This document shows, piece after piece, positions 36,301-44,836 of a stretch of DNA of 64,000 bases. The position numbers and the translations under genes were made by a program. The notes below the pieces were generated by a model. The model worked only from the letters and a program-made list of their open reading frames with translations, was not told the DNA's origin and searched no databases. Position 1 is the stretch's first letter, and each line of letters starts with the position of its first letter. This DNA is from Niabella sp. (GTDB taxonomy: Bacteria; Bacteroidota; Bacteroidia; Chitinophagales; Chitinophagaceae): contig NZ_JASLGT010000016.1 of NCBI RefSeq assembly GCF_030150205.1, positions 124,001 to 188,000 of the forward strand, in the 5' to 3' direction.

Positions 36301-36691
36301 ATATTTTAGGTTTTGATATATTCGTCAGTTTGCCACTGCTGTACCGGCTTAGGAATACAGGAACAGTGGTAAATATATAGTGACGTGCAAATATATGATT
36401 TGCCGGGGATTTGTTAAAAAATAATTAAGGGGCAAAATAAAATTTTTTCGAGGTGGAAATTTCAAAGGCAGAAGCACGGGAGTGCACATGGCGGCTCATT
36501 TCGGATATCCGTTTTTTTTGATCATAAAAATAAAAAAAATCCGGTGGCGTTGCGGGCCGTACCGCGCGCCTGTTTCCGCTATAAACGGGGCATTGGTGTT
36601 GCGCAGATCAGATGCAATGCACAGCTTATGTAGAAGGTGCCGCCGGTTATATGTATTTAAAAGTAGTAACGGTTAAAATGAATTTTACTTA
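36301..36691. other. Gap upstream of the OmpA-family gene and the aromatic operon leader
   Basis: A - strand -7 element TATATTTG for the OmpA-family gene lies at 36388-36395, giving a leader of about 80 bases. A + strand ORF at 36482-36676 has no recognisable features and is left out. The rest is AT-rich without clear structure. Confidence 0.5.
36388..36395 (-). promoter_or_regulatory. -7 promoter element of the OmpA-family gene
   Basis: The - strand reads TATATTTG, a full TAnnTTTG match, 88 bases before the start codon. A long 5' leader is usual for abundant outer-membrane protein mRNAs. Confidence 0.5.
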
Positions 36692-36709
36692 AAAACTAGC
36701 GTTAGTTTT
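36692..36709. promoter_or_regulatory. Possible operator palindrome upstream of the aromatic operon promoter
   Basis: AAAACTA-GCGT-TAGTTTT lies 45 bases upstream of the -7 box. The arms extend with one mismatch to 10 bases. It could bind a dimeric regulator, but in AT-rich DNA such a match may be chance. Confidence 0.35.
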
Positions 36710-36732
36710 AAAATATTTTTGAAATATTTATT

Positions 36733-36761
36733 TTGAAATTTAGAATTTCGTTTTATATTTG
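36733..36761 (+). promoter_or_regulatory. Promoter of the aromatic amino-acid operon
   Basis: TATATTTG at 36754-36761 is a full match to the Bacteroidota -7 box, with TTG 18 bases upstream at 36733. Transcription would start a few bases before the leader-peptide ATG at 36772, giving a very short or absent 5' untranslated leader. Confidence 0.6.
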
Positions 36762-36771
36762 GGCCTCAATT

Positions 36772-36855
36772 ATGAGAGCAGCAAAATTTTTTACCTGGTT
36801 TTATTTTAGCTTTTTCTTTTTTAGCGGAAAGCCGGGTGCGTTTTTGTTGAAATAA
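36772..36855 (+). CDS. Phe-rich leader peptide of the aromatic amino-acid operon
   Basis: A 27-codon ORF between the promoter and an intrinsic terminator. It has nine Phe codons, including a run of four (residues 14-17), plus one Trp and one Tyr; the core reads KFFTWFYFSFFFFSGK. It ends in TAA at 36853. This composition, and the position directly before pheA, are the hallmarks of transcription attenuation. When Phe-tRNA is short the ribosome stalls on the Phe run, leaving GCCGGG (36831-36836) free to pair with CCCGGC (36886-36891) and break the terminator. When Phe is plentiful the ribosome reaches the stop codon, covers that segment and the terminator forms. Too short for ordinary gene callers. 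Confidence 0.88.
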   Translation: MRAAKFFTWFYFSFFFFSGKPGAFLLK

Positions 36856-36883
36856 ATTTGTAACAACATATTCAACATAAAGG

Positions 36884-36912
36884 ATCCCGGCAGAAGAGGC
36901 CGGGATTTTTTT
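36884..36912 (+). terminator. Attenuator terminator before pheA
   Basis: ATCCCGGC and GCCGGGAT arms with a 7-base loop, followed by seven T, 17 bases before the pheA start. The left arm is complementary to GCCGGG inside the leader-peptide codons, the expected antiterminator partner. Confidence 0.88.
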
Positions 36913-36928
36913 GTAATTAACGAAAAAA

Positions 36929-37783
36929 ATGACAAAGGGAACAACGCAGGCAGATACCGTACACATGGCCATACAGGGGTATGAAGGAAGCTTTCACCAG
37001 GAAGCGGCAAACCTCTTCTTTAAGAAAAAGGTAACGGTGGAATGTTGCGATACCTTTAAGGAGGTGATTGCTGCGGCGAAGGACCCCAACCGTACAGACG
37101 GCTGTCTGATGGCCATCGAAAACTCCATTGCCGGGAGTATTCTTCCCAATTATAATTTATTACAGGCGAGTGATTTGAGTATTGTAGGTGAAGTATATAT
37201 GCAGATCAACCAGAATCTGCTGGTAAACCATGACGTGGAGCTGGAAGATATCAAGGAAGTACATTCCCATACCATGGCCCTGCAGCAGTGTTATGAATAC
37301 CTGGATCAGTTCCGGTGGAAACTGGTAGATGCAGAGGATACCGCACTGAGCGCCCGGCACATTGCACAACACAAGGCCCGGCATATTGCGGCCATTGCCA
37401 GCAAACTGGCGGCAGAGCTTTATGGGCTTAAGATCATAGCCCCCAAGATTCAGACATTAAAAAATAACTATACGCGTTTTTTAGTACTGCGCCGGAAAGA
37501 AGACCTGGCAGAAGGTATGGAAGGCAATAAAGCGTCCATTAATTTTCATACCGATCATTCCAAGGGAAGCCTGGCTCGGGTATTATCCATTATTTCAAAG
37601 GAAGAAGTAAACCTTACCAAACTTCAAAGCTTTCCCATCCCGGGAACAGAATTCCGGTACCAGTTTCATGCGGATATGGAGTTTGAACAGCTTAGTGATT
37701 TTGAAAAAGTAATGGGAAAAATAAAACCGGTAACCACGGGTTTAAAAATTTACGGTATTTATAAAAGAGGTTCATGGAAATAG
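36929..37783 (+). CDS. pheA: Prephenate dehydratase with ACT domain
   Basis: A 284-residue enzyme converting prephenate to phenylpyruvate in Phe synthesis. The dehydratase domain (about 10-190) has YEGSFHQEAANLFF, the block DGCLMAIENSIAGSILPNY, and the catalytic stretch NNYTRFLVL (Thr-Arg-Phe). The ACT domain (about 200-280) contains KGSLARVLSIISKEEVNLTKLQSFP, which binds Phe for feedback control. No chorismate mutase domain is attached; that activity is fused to the DAHP synthase of the same operon. The stop codon overlaps the next gene by 10 bases. Confidence 0.96.
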   Translation: MTKGTTQADTVHMAIQGYEGSFHQEAANLFFKKKVTVECCDTFKEVIAAAKDPNRTDGCLMAIENSIAGSILPNYNLLQASDLSIVGEVYMQINQNLLVNHDVELEDIKEVHSHTMALQQCYEYLDQFRWKLVDAEDTALSARHIAQHKARHIAAIASKLAAELYGLKIIAPKIQTLKNNYTRFLVLRRKEDLAEGMEGNKASINFHTDHSKGSLARVLSIISKEEVNLTKLQSFPIPGTEFRYQFHADMEFEQLSDFEKVMGKIKPVTTGLKIYGIYKRGSWK

Positions 37784-38943
37784 CAAAAAGACTACAGGGG
37801 GTGGGAGAGTATTATTTCTCCAAAAAACTGAGGGAGATCGACGAGCTGAACAAACAGGGAAAGAACATTATCAACCTGGGTATCGGAAGCCCAGACCTGC
37901 CTCCGCACCCGGAAGTGGTAAAAACGCTTCAGGAGGAAGCCCAGAAACCCAATGTGCACGGCTATCAGAACTATAAAGGAAGCCCGGTGTTGCGGGAGGC
38001 TTTCGCCGGTTGGTACCGGCGGTGGTATGGCGTGGCACTGGATCCGGAAACGGAAGTATTGCCGCTGATCGGCAGCAAAGAAGGCATTATGCACATTTGC
38101 ATGACCTATCTGAATGAAGGCGATGCCGCGCTTGTGCCCAATCCCGGGTACCCAACCTACCGGAGCAATGTAACCATTGCCGGTGGTGTATGCATCGATT
38201 ATGAATTAAAAGAAGCAAACGGTTATCAGCCGGATCTGGAAGCCATAGAAGCAGGCGACCTCTCCAGGGTAAAACTGATGTTTGTAAATTATCCGCAGAT
38301 GCCAACCGGGCAGCAGCCGGATATGGAAGTATTAAAGAACCTGGTTGCGTTTGCAAAAAGACACGGGATCTTGCTGGTGCACGATAATCCGTACAGTTTT
38401 ATTCTTAATGAACACCCTGCCAGTATCCTGAGCATTGAAGGCGCTAAAGAAGTAGCCGTAGAACTCAATTCGCTTAGCAAATCGCACAATATGGCCGGCT
38501 GGCGGGTAGGCGTGCTTTGCGGAGCCGCCGCACGAATTGATGAAGTATTGCGTTTTAAGAGCAATATGGACAGTGGCATGTTCCTGCCGGTGCAGCTGGC
38601 AGCCGCTACAGCCCTGAGTTTGGGCAACGACTGGCATGAAGAAGTAAATGCGATTTATAGCGCAAGAAGGAAAAAAGTATACGACCTGCTGGATCTGCTG
38701 GGATGCCGTTATTCCAAAGAACAGGTAGGCCTGTTTGTTTGGGCCGCCATCCCGGATGGGTATAAAGATGGATATGAGCTGGCAGATGCGGTGTTGTATA
38801 ATGCCCATGTGTTTATAACGCCGGGGGGAATTTTTGGTAATGCCGGCGACCGTTATATCCGGATCAGTCTATGCGGGTCGGTACAGCGGTTTGATGAGGC
38901 CATCACCCGGGTAAACGAACAAATTACAAAGATCCGGAGCTGA
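37774..38943 (+). CDS. Pyridoxal-phosphate aminotransferase, class I/II
   Basis: A 389-residue fold-type I aminotransferase. The PLP lysine is Lys236 in LNSLSKSHNMAGWRVG. Other marks are NLGIGSPDLPPHPEV, VPNPGYPTYRS and VNYPQMPTGQ. The family member LL-diaminopimelate or aspartate aminotransferase is often the automatic label. Here, between pheA and tyrA, the likely role is transamination of phenylpyruvate and 4-hydroxyphenylpyruvate (or prephenate). It overlaps pheA by 10 bases, which implies coupled translation. Confidence 0.92.
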   Translation: MEIAKRLQGVGEYYFSKKLREIDELNKQGKNIINLGIGSPDLPPHPEVVKTLQEEAQKPNVHGYQNYKGSPVLREAFAGWYRRWYGVALDPETEVLPLIGSKEGIMHICMTYLNEGDAALVPNPGYPTYRSNVTIAGGVCIDYELKEANGYQPDLEAIEAGDLSRVKLMFVNYPQMPTGQQPDMEVLKNLVAFAKRHGILLVHDNPYSFILNEHPASILSIEGAKEVAVELNSLSKSHNMAGWRVGVLCGAAARIDEVLRFKSNMDSGMFLPVQLAAATALSLGNDWHEEVNAIYSARRKKVYDLLDLLGCRYSKEQVGLFVWAAIPDGYKDGYELADAVLYNAHVFITPGGIFGNAGDRYIRISLCGSVQRFDEAITRVNEQITKIRS

Positions 38944-39004
38944 GTACCGGGAAGCAACCAGCACCTGGTATCCGGAACCTAACATTTGAAGTACAAAAAA
39001 GCAA

Positions 39005-39856
39005 ATGAGCAATCGCAAAAGAATCGCAATTATAGGAGTGGGACTCATCGGAGGATCGATCGCCCTGCAATTGCACGAAAAGAAGCTTTCTTCCAAACTG
39101 GTTGGAGTAGAATCCAGCAGTGAACATGCCGAACAGGCATTGGAATATGAACTGGTGGATGAGATCTGCGAACTGGATGAAGCCATTGCGGAGGCAGAAG
39201 TGATTGTACTGGCCATACCGGTAAACAAAATGGTACATTTGCTGCCGCAGATCATGGATAAGGTAACGGATCAGATTGTGATGGACATGGGCTCAACAAA
39301 AGCATCGGTTATTGATGTGTTAAAGGATCATCCCAGGCGGGGGCGCTTTGTAGCCACGCATCCCATGTGGGGTACGGAGTACAGTGGCCCCAAATCGGCG
39401 GTGCGCGGAGCCTTTGAAGGAAAGGCGGTGATCATCTGCAACCCGGATGAATCGGATGCAGATGCCCTGGATTGGGTAAAAAAAATGTATGCCAAGATCG
39501 GTATGCGGGTGGTGGAAATGGAAGCAAAGGCGCATGACCTGCACGTGGCCTACGTAAGTCATATCAGTCATATTACGTCCTTTGCACTGGCCAATACGGT
39601 ACTGGAAAAAGAAAAAGTAGAAAGTGCCATTTTTGAGATCGCTTCGGCGGGTTTTGAAAGTACGGTACGTTTGGCAAAAAGTAACCCGGATATGTGGGTA
39701 CCCATTTTTTTGCAGAATAAAGACAATATCATCGACGTATTAACAGAGCATATCGATCAGCTTACCCGGTTTAAGGAATCCATACAGGGAAATGATCCCG
39801 GCCGCTTACAGGCACTGATCGCAGATGCCAATAAGATCCGCCGCATCATCAAATAA
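39005..39856 (+). CDS. tyrA: Prephenate dehydrogenase
   Basis: A 283-residue NAD(P)-dependent enzyme for Tyr synthesis. The Rossmann motif is IGVGLIGGSIALQL at the N-terminus. Substrate-binding segments include TKASVIDVL, FVATHPMWGTEYSGPKSAV (family HPMxGxE-type motif) and HDLHVAYVSHISHITSFAL. No ACT or chorismate mutase domain is present. It lies 61 bases after the aminotransferase gene. Confidence 0.94.
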   Translation: MSNRKRIAIIGVGLIGGSIALQLHEKKLSSKLVGVESSSEHAEQALEYELVDEICELDEAIAEAEVIVLAIPVNKMVHLLPQIMDKVTDQIVMDMGSTKASVIDVLKDHPRRGRFVATHPMWGTEYSGPKSAVRGAFEGKAVIICNPDESDADALDWVKKMYAKIGMRVVEMEAKAHDLHVAYVSHISHITSFALANTVLEKEKVESAIFEIASAGFESTVRLAKSNPDMWVPIFLQNKDNIIDVLTEHIDQLTRFKESIQGNDPGRLQALIADANKIRRIIK

Positions 39857-39893
39857 CGATATATAATAACAACTCTAAAAATTCACAGGAAAA

Positions 39894-40985
39894 ATGAAAA
39901 CTCTTGAAATGACGGATAAAGAAAAAACAAAACAGGTATGGGCAAAGCGCCCGATCATCATCAGCGGGCCCTGCAGCGCTGAAACAGAAGAGCAGGTTGT
40001 AGCCACAGCGCAGCGTCTTGCTGCTACCGGCAAAGTAGATGCATTGCGTGCAGGCATCTGGAAACCCAGAACCAAACCCGGTATGTTTGAAGGAATTGGT
40101 GCCAAAGGGTTACCCTGGTTGCAGGCTGCAAAAAAAGCCACCGGTCTGCCAACAGCAGTTGAAGTAGCCACAGCCAAGCAGGTAGAAGATGCGCTGACGT
40201 TTGATGTAGACATTTTATGGGTTGGCGCACGTACCACAGTAAACCCGTTCAGTGTACAGGAAATCGCCGATGCCTTAAGAGGAGTGGATGTACCGGTACT
40301 GGTAAAAAACCCCATTAACCCGGACCTGGAACTGTGGAGTGGCGGTGTGGAGCGTATTTCCCGCGCAGGTATCAAAGATATTGGTTTGATCCATCGTGGA
40401 TTTTCTTCCTACGGAAATACACAATACCGCAATGCCCCCATGTGGCACCTGGCCATTGAAATGAAATTACGTTTTCCCGAACTGTTGATTATAAATGATC
40501 CTTCCCATATCTGCGGTAACCGCGACGGACTGTTTGACGTAGCACAGAAAGCGATTGACCTGGATTATGACGGTGTGATGATCGAGTCGCATATCGATCC
40601 GGACAATGCCTGGAGCGATGCCAAGCAACAGGTAACACCGGAGCGTTTGAAAGAAATGCTGGAAGCCATTGTTTGGAGAAAAGAAAACAATGATAACTCT
40701 GCCTTGCAGGGCGGACTGGAAAAACTGCGTCAGCAGATTAACCACCTCGATGATGAAATGCTGCAGATCCTTTCCCAGCGGATGAAGATTGCTGATCAGA
40801 TCGGCCAGTACAAAAAAGAAAACAACCTCACCATCCTGCAAACCAACCGGTGGCAGGAGATCCTGGATAAAATGATGGCAAAAGGAGAAAAACTGGGATT
40901 GAGCAAGGACTTTATCATGAAGTACCTGGATGCCGTGCACCTGGAAAGCATCAATCATCAGAAGAATGTAATGGACACTCAATAG
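39894..40985 (+). CDS. aroF: Fused DAHP synthase and type II chorismate mutase
   Basis: A 363-residue bifunctional enzyme. Residues 1-265 are a DAHP synthase of the KDO8PS-like type (IISGPCSAETEEQV, GIWKPRTKPGMFEGIG, RGFSSYGNTQYRNAPMW, DPSHICGNRDGL), which condenses phosphoenolpyruvate and erythrose 4-phosphate. Residues 275-360 are an AroQ-type chorismate mutase (LEKLRQQINHLDDEMLQILS, and MKIADQIGQYK). The fusion joins the first step of the shikimate pathway with the branch to prephenate, typical of Bacteroidota. The CM domain probably gives feedback sensitivity to Phe, Tyr or prephenate. Confidence 0.96.
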   Translation: MKTLEMTDKEKTKQVWAKRPIIISGPCSAETEEQVVATAQRLAATGKVDALRAGIWKPRTKPGMFEGIGAKGLPWLQAAKKATGLPTAVEVATAKQVEDALTFDVDILWVGARTTVNPFSVQEIADALRGVDVPVLVKNPINPDLELWSGGVERISRAGIKDIGLIHRGFSSYGNTQYRNAPMWHLAIEMKLRFPELLIINDPSHICGNRDGLFDVAQKAIDLDYDGVMIESHIDPDNAWSDAKQQVTPERLKEMLEAIVWRKENNDNSALQGGLEKLRQQINHLDDEMLQILSQRMKIADQIGQYKKENNLTILQTNRWQEILDKMMAKGEKLGLSKDFIMKYLDAVHLESINHQKNVMDTQ

Positions 40986-41082
40986 TTCATTGTTTATAGA
41001 TCATAGTTCACGGATCATCGTTCATGGCGTTCCATAAACGATGATCTGTGGACTATTAATCATTCACTATTCATCATCTGGA
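40986..41082. repeat. Repeat-like AT-rich spacer in the aromatic operon
   Basis: The spacer is made of degenerate TTCAT/GATCAT words (TTCATTGTTTATAGATCAT, TTCACGGATCATCGTTCAT, then the inverted ATAAACGATGATC). An in-frame ATG at 41041 falls in it, but the encoded residues look like repeat translation, so aroB is started at 41083. Confidence 0.55.
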
Positions 41083-42099
41083 ATGGAAAAAATTATAAAA
41101 TTTTCAAACGCCTCCACGCATTTTTATTTTGATAGTTCCTTTAAAAAGGTAACAAAGATCACGGATAAAAAATCCCTGGTAGTGATCACGGATGAGCATA
41201 TTTTTAAAGCACATCCCGCCGCTTTTAAAGGGTTAAATGTTATTGTGCTAAAACCCGGCGAAGCATATAAAGTGCAGGCAACCGTAGATGAAGTGATCGG
41301 CACACTGATCAAAATGGAGGCCGACCGGAAGACCGTGCTGGTTGGTGTGGGTGGAGGTGTGATTACAGATCTTACCGGTTACATTGCTTCCATTTACCTT
41401 CGGGGGATCCGTTTTGGTTTTGTGCCTACTTCTATACTGGCACTGGTAGATGCCTCCATTGGTGGCAAGAACGGAATTGATGTAGACCGCTACAAGAACC
41501 TGGTAGGAATCATCCGGCAGCCTTCTTTTATTTTACATGATGTGTCGTTTTTGCAATCCCTTCCTCAAAGCGAATGGGAAAACGGTTTTGCAGAAATCAT
41601 CAAACATGCCTGTATCAAAGATGCTGCTATGTTTAAACAGCTGCAGCAGGAATCCCTCACTGCGTATCAAAAAGATAAAAAGAAACTCAGCAGCCTCATC
41701 CAGCGCAATGCCCTCATTAAAACGAAAGTGGTGCAAAAAGATGAATTTGAAAAAGCCGATCGCCGGCTGCTGAACCTTGGACATACCATTGGACATGCCC
41801 TGGAAAAAGAATATGAACTGATGCACGGGCAGGCCGTGGCCATTGGTACTACTTATGCCTGTCATATTTCCGAACAATTAAGGGGCTTTTCGCAGACAGC
41901 AGATGTGGTGGCATTGCTGGAACAATACCAGCTGCCAACCTATGCCGCTTTTGATAAACAAAAGGTCTTTAACGGGCTGAAGATGGACAAAAAGCGGGAG
42001 CAAAAAGAAATGAATTTCGTGTTGCTGGATAAAATCGGGAAAGCGGTGGTAACACCCATCCGGATGCAACAGCTGGAAAAAATAATAAATAAACTATAA
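41083..42099 (+). CDS. aroB: 3-Dehydroquinate synthase
   Basis: A 338-residue enzyme of the shikimate pathway, NAD- and metal-dependent. Diagnostic segments are VLVGVGGGVITDLTGYIASIYLRG, FVPTSILALVDASIGGKNGID, and the metal ligands in LLNLGHTIGHALE and MHGQAVAIG. The start at 41083 (MEKIIKF) is chosen over an upstream ATG lying in repeat sequence. It belongs to the operon starting with pheA. Confidence 0.95.
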   Translation: MEKIIKFSNASTHFYFDSSFKKVTKITDKKSLVVITDEHIFKAHPAAFKGLNVIVLKPGEAYKVQATVDEVIGTLIKMEADRKTVLVGVGGGVITDLTGYIASIYLRGIRFGFVPTSILALVDASIGGKNGIDVDRYKNLVGIIRQPSFILHDVSFLQSLPQSEWENGFAEIIKHACIKDAAMFKQLQQESLTAYQKDKKKLSSLIQRNALIKTKVVQKDEFEKADRRLLNLGHTIGHALEKEYELMHGQAVAIGTTYACHISEQLRGFSQTADVVALLEQYQLPTYAAFDKQKVFNGLKMDKKREQKEMNFVLLDKIGKAVVTPIRMQQLEKIINKL

Positions 42100-42100
42100 A

Positions 42101-42205
42101 GGCTAAACGCTGAAAGCTAAAGGCTGAATGCTGATAGCTGACGGCTGATAACTGAAAGCTGAAAACTGATAACTGATAACTGAAAGCTAGTAACTCAACG
42201 CTCAA
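42101..42205. repeat. Heptamer-type repeat between aroB and aroA
   Basis: The spacer is a run of seven-base words of the pattern (A/G)(A/G)CTGA(A/T), for example GGCTGATAACTGAAAGCTGA. The array almost reaches the aroA start codon and shows no ribosome binding site. Confidence 0.85.
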
Positions 42206-43552
42206 ATGAATATAACCATACATCCTTCAAAATTATCCGGCAATATTTACGCCGCAGCTTCCAAAAGCTCAATGCAGCGGGCCTGTGCAGCAGCCTTGCT
42301 GTCAACACAGAAAGTGATCATTAAGAATCCTGGGCATAGCAATGATGATATTGCTGCCATGGGCATTATAAAGGCGTTGGGTGCAGAGATCACAGAAATC
42401 GATAAGGAGACCATTGCAGTAGAAAGCCGCTTTTTAAAGGATTCAGCTCAGATTGTATCAAAAGAAGATGCGGTAAATTGTGGTGAAAGCGGTTTAAGCA
42501 TCCGGATGTTTACGCCCATTGTGTCGTTGTGCAATAATGAAGTGTTGATTAACGGAGAAGGCAGCCTGGTAACCCGGCCAATGGATTTCTTTGATGAAAT
42601 ACTGCCGCAGTTAGGTGTATCCATTACCTCCAACAATGGCAAATTGCCGTTACAAGTAAACGGGCCGTTACAGCCAAAAAATATTACGATCGATGGTTCG
42701 TTAAGTTCACAGTTCCTTACCGGGCTGTTGATGGCATTTGCCGCAGCCCCGGTTGCAGAACCTGTAACCATCCGGGTAAACGACCTGAAAAGCCGGCCCT
42801 ATATTGATCTTACGCTGAACGTAATGAAACAATTTGGATTACAGGTACCCGAAAACAAGAATTACGAAACGTTTACATTTTCCGGAGAAAAACCTGGAAC
42901 TTCAAACCTGAAACCTGAAACAATCAATTATACCGTTGAGGGCGATTGGAGCGGGGGCGCCTTTTTGCTGGTTGCCGGGGCGATTGCCGGCGATATTCAT
43001 GTACGGGGCTTGCAACAAACGAGCACGCAGGCCGATAAAAAGATCCTGGAAGCGCTGATGGCGGCCAATGCAGGCATTGCCATGGATGCAAAGGGCATTA
43101 CCCTGCATGCAGCGCCCATGACGGCCTTTGAGTTTGATGCCACGGATTGTCCGGACCTGTTTCCGCCGTTGGTGGCCCTGGCTGCCAATTGTAAAGGTGT
43201 TACCGTAATTAAAGGTGTGAGCCGGCTGGCCCATAAAGAAAGCGACAGGGGACTGACGCTCCAGGAAGAGTTTGGAAAAATGGGGATCCGCGTAGAACTC
43301 GACGGGGATCTGATGCGGGTACAGGGCGGCCCGGTTAAGGGAGTCCTGGTTCATTCCCGGCACGATCACCGCATCGCCATGGCTTGCGCTACTGCCGCTT
43401 TAAAAGCGGATGGCCCTGTAACCATTGAAGAGGCAGAAGCCATCAATAAATCCTACCCCGATTTCTATGATCATTTAAAAGAACTGGGCGCAACGGTTAC
43501 CGGTGGATTGGAATACCGGAATGCGCTGAATGAGATTTATTCAGGGGAGTAG
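42206..43552 (+). CDS. aroA: 3-Phosphoshikimate 1-carboxyvinyltransferase (EPSP synthase)
   Basis: A 448-residue enzyme adding enolpyruvyl to shikimate 3-phosphate. Motifs are ASKSSMQRACAAALL, NCGESGLSIRMFTPI, DGSLSSQFLTGLLMAFAA, TVEGDWSGGAFLLVAGAI, and RLAHKESDRGLTLQEEF. Around residue 229-239 the segment KPGTSNLKPETINY is encoded by DNA (42891-42920) that matches the reverse complement of a local intergenic repeat block; this is likely an in-frame repeat insertion into a surface loop. The catalytic motifs are intact. Confidence 0.95.
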   Translation: MNITIHPSKLSGNIYAAASKSSMQRACAAALLSTQKVIIKNPGHSNDDIAAMGIIKALGAEITEIDKETIAVESRFLKDSAQIVSKEDAVNCGESGLSIRMFTPIVSLCNNEVLINGEGSLVTRPMDFFDEILPQLGVSITSNNGKLPLQVNGPLQPKNITIDGSLSSQFLTGLLMAFAAAPVAEPVTIRVNDLKSRPYIDLTLNVMKQFGLQVPENKNYETFTFSGEKPGTSNLKPETINYTVEGDWSGGAFLLVAGAIAGDIHVRGLQQTSTQADKKILEALMAANAGIAMDAKGITLHAAPMTAFEFDATDCPDLFPPLVALAANCKGVTVIKGVSRLAHKESDRGLTLQEEFGKMGIRVELDGDLMRVQGGPVKGVLVHSRHDHRIAMACATAALKADGPVTIEEAEAINKSYPDFYDHLKELGATVTGGLEYRNALNEIYSGE

Positions 43553-43726
43553 GCAATAGGCAATGGTGAATAGGTAATAGTGAATAGGGAGTGGTAAATA
43601 GTGAATGGTAAACAGGGAGTGATGAACGGCTTGCCTGGTAAATTCATACCTGAAAATTGATCGCTGAACACTGATCGCTAATAGCTGAAAACTGATGACT
43701 GATAACTGATAACTATAACAACAACA
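43553..43726. repeat. Two simple-repeat stretches between aroA and aroC
   Basis: First part (43553-43630): words of the type GTGAATAGGTAATAGTGAAT. Second part (43655-43715): heptamers of the CTGATAACTGA type ending just before the aroC start. No gene or terminator is visible, so the operon is probably transcribed through. Confidence 0.85.
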
Positions 43727-44725
43727 ATGAACGCATTCGGACAATTATTCAGGGTACAGATCTTTGGGGAATCGCATGGTGAATGCGTGGGCGTAGTGGT
43801 GGATGGCATTCCTGCGGGACTGGATATACCGGTGGAAGATTTTCTTCCGGATATGGAACGCCGGAAAGGAGGGAACCAAAAAGGTGCTACCCCAAGAAAG
43901 GAAGACGATATCCCGTTCTTTAAGAGCGGTGTATTTAACGGCAAAACCACCGGCTTCCCGGTAATGATCTATTTTGAAAATAAGAACACCCGTAGTGGTG
44001 ATTACGAGAAATTAAGAAGCTTTCCCCGGCCGGGGCATGCCGATTTTGTAGCCCATAAAAAGTTTGGCGGGTTTGAGGATTACCGCGGGGGCGGACATTT
44101 CAGCGCGCGGCTGACCACCGGTTTGGTCGCTGTTGGCGTGATCGCTAAAAAATTACTCCGGGATATTTCCATTGAAGCAAAGATCACGGAAATCGGCGGA
44201 GATCCGGATCCGGAGCGGGGATTACAGAAAGCTATTGAGGCCAAGGATTCCGTAGGAGGGTTGATCGAATGCCGCGTAAACGGACTGCCGGTAGGTTTAG
44301 GTGAGCCCTATTTTGATTCGGTTGAATCGGTATTGGCACAGCTCCTGTTTACCATTCCTGCTGTAAAAGGCGTGGAATTCGGGGCAGGCTTTGCCGCTGC
44401 AAAAATGTTTGGTTCACAGCACAACGACCCCATTGAAAACAACGAAGGCAAAACGACAACCAATAATGCCGGTGGCATTGTAGGTGGAATAACCAATGGC
44501 AACGAGCTGGTTTTTCGCATCGCCATAAAACCAACGGCTTCCACACCCAAACCCCAGCACAGCCTGAATTGGGAAACCGGGCAGATGGAAGATTTTTCCG
44601 TAAAGGGGCGTCACGATCTTTGCGTGGCCCTTCGGGCACCGGTGATTGTAGAGGCTGTTACCGCCATTGCGCTGGTCGATTTAATGATGCAGGCGGGAAA
44701 AATAAGCCGGGTTATTGGTGAATAA
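43727..44725 (+). CDS. aroC: Chorismate synthase
   Basis: A 332-residue FMN-dependent enzyme making chorismate from EPSP. Family signatures: FGESHGECVGVVVDGIPAGL at the N-terminus, RPGHADFVAHKKFGGFEDYRGGGHFSARLT, and near the C-terminus RHDLCVALRAPVIVEAVTAIAL. The length is somewhat below the E. coli enzyme but normal for the phylum. It is the last gene of the aromatic operon. Confidence 0.96.
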   Translation: MNAFGQLFRVQIFGESHGECVGVVVDGIPAGLDIPVEDFLPDMERRKGGNQKGATPRKEDDIPFFKSGVFNGKTTGFPVMIYFENKNTRSGDYEKLRSFPRPGHADFVAHKKFGGFEDYRGGGHFSARLTTGLVAVGVIAKKLLRDISIEAKITEIGGDPDPERGLQKAIEAKDSVGGLIECRVNGLPVGLGEPYFDSVESVLAQLLFTIPAVKGVEFGAGFAAAKMFGSQHNDPIENNEGKTTTNNAGGIVGGITNGNELVFRIAIKPTASTPKPQHSLNWETGQMEDFSVKGRHDLCVALRAPVIVEAVTAIALVDLMMQAGKISRVIGE

Positions 44726-44836
44726 CCGGTTGATAACGATGACCTTCCTTAACGGTAAATTGTTTTTTTGGCATGTTTTTTTGTATTAACTTTAAAGGAC
44801 GAAAACTTTATTTCACCTTGTTAAAACAAAAAAACT

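Noticed and set aside
36482..36676. 64-codon + strand ORF upstream of the aromatic operon
   Set aside because: Arg- and Cys-rich random-looking translation, no promoter or conserved motif.
41041..41082. Upstream start of aroB giving 14 extra residues
   Set aside because: The extra codons lie in a repeat-like spacer and do not resemble the family N-terminus; ATG at 41083 is used.
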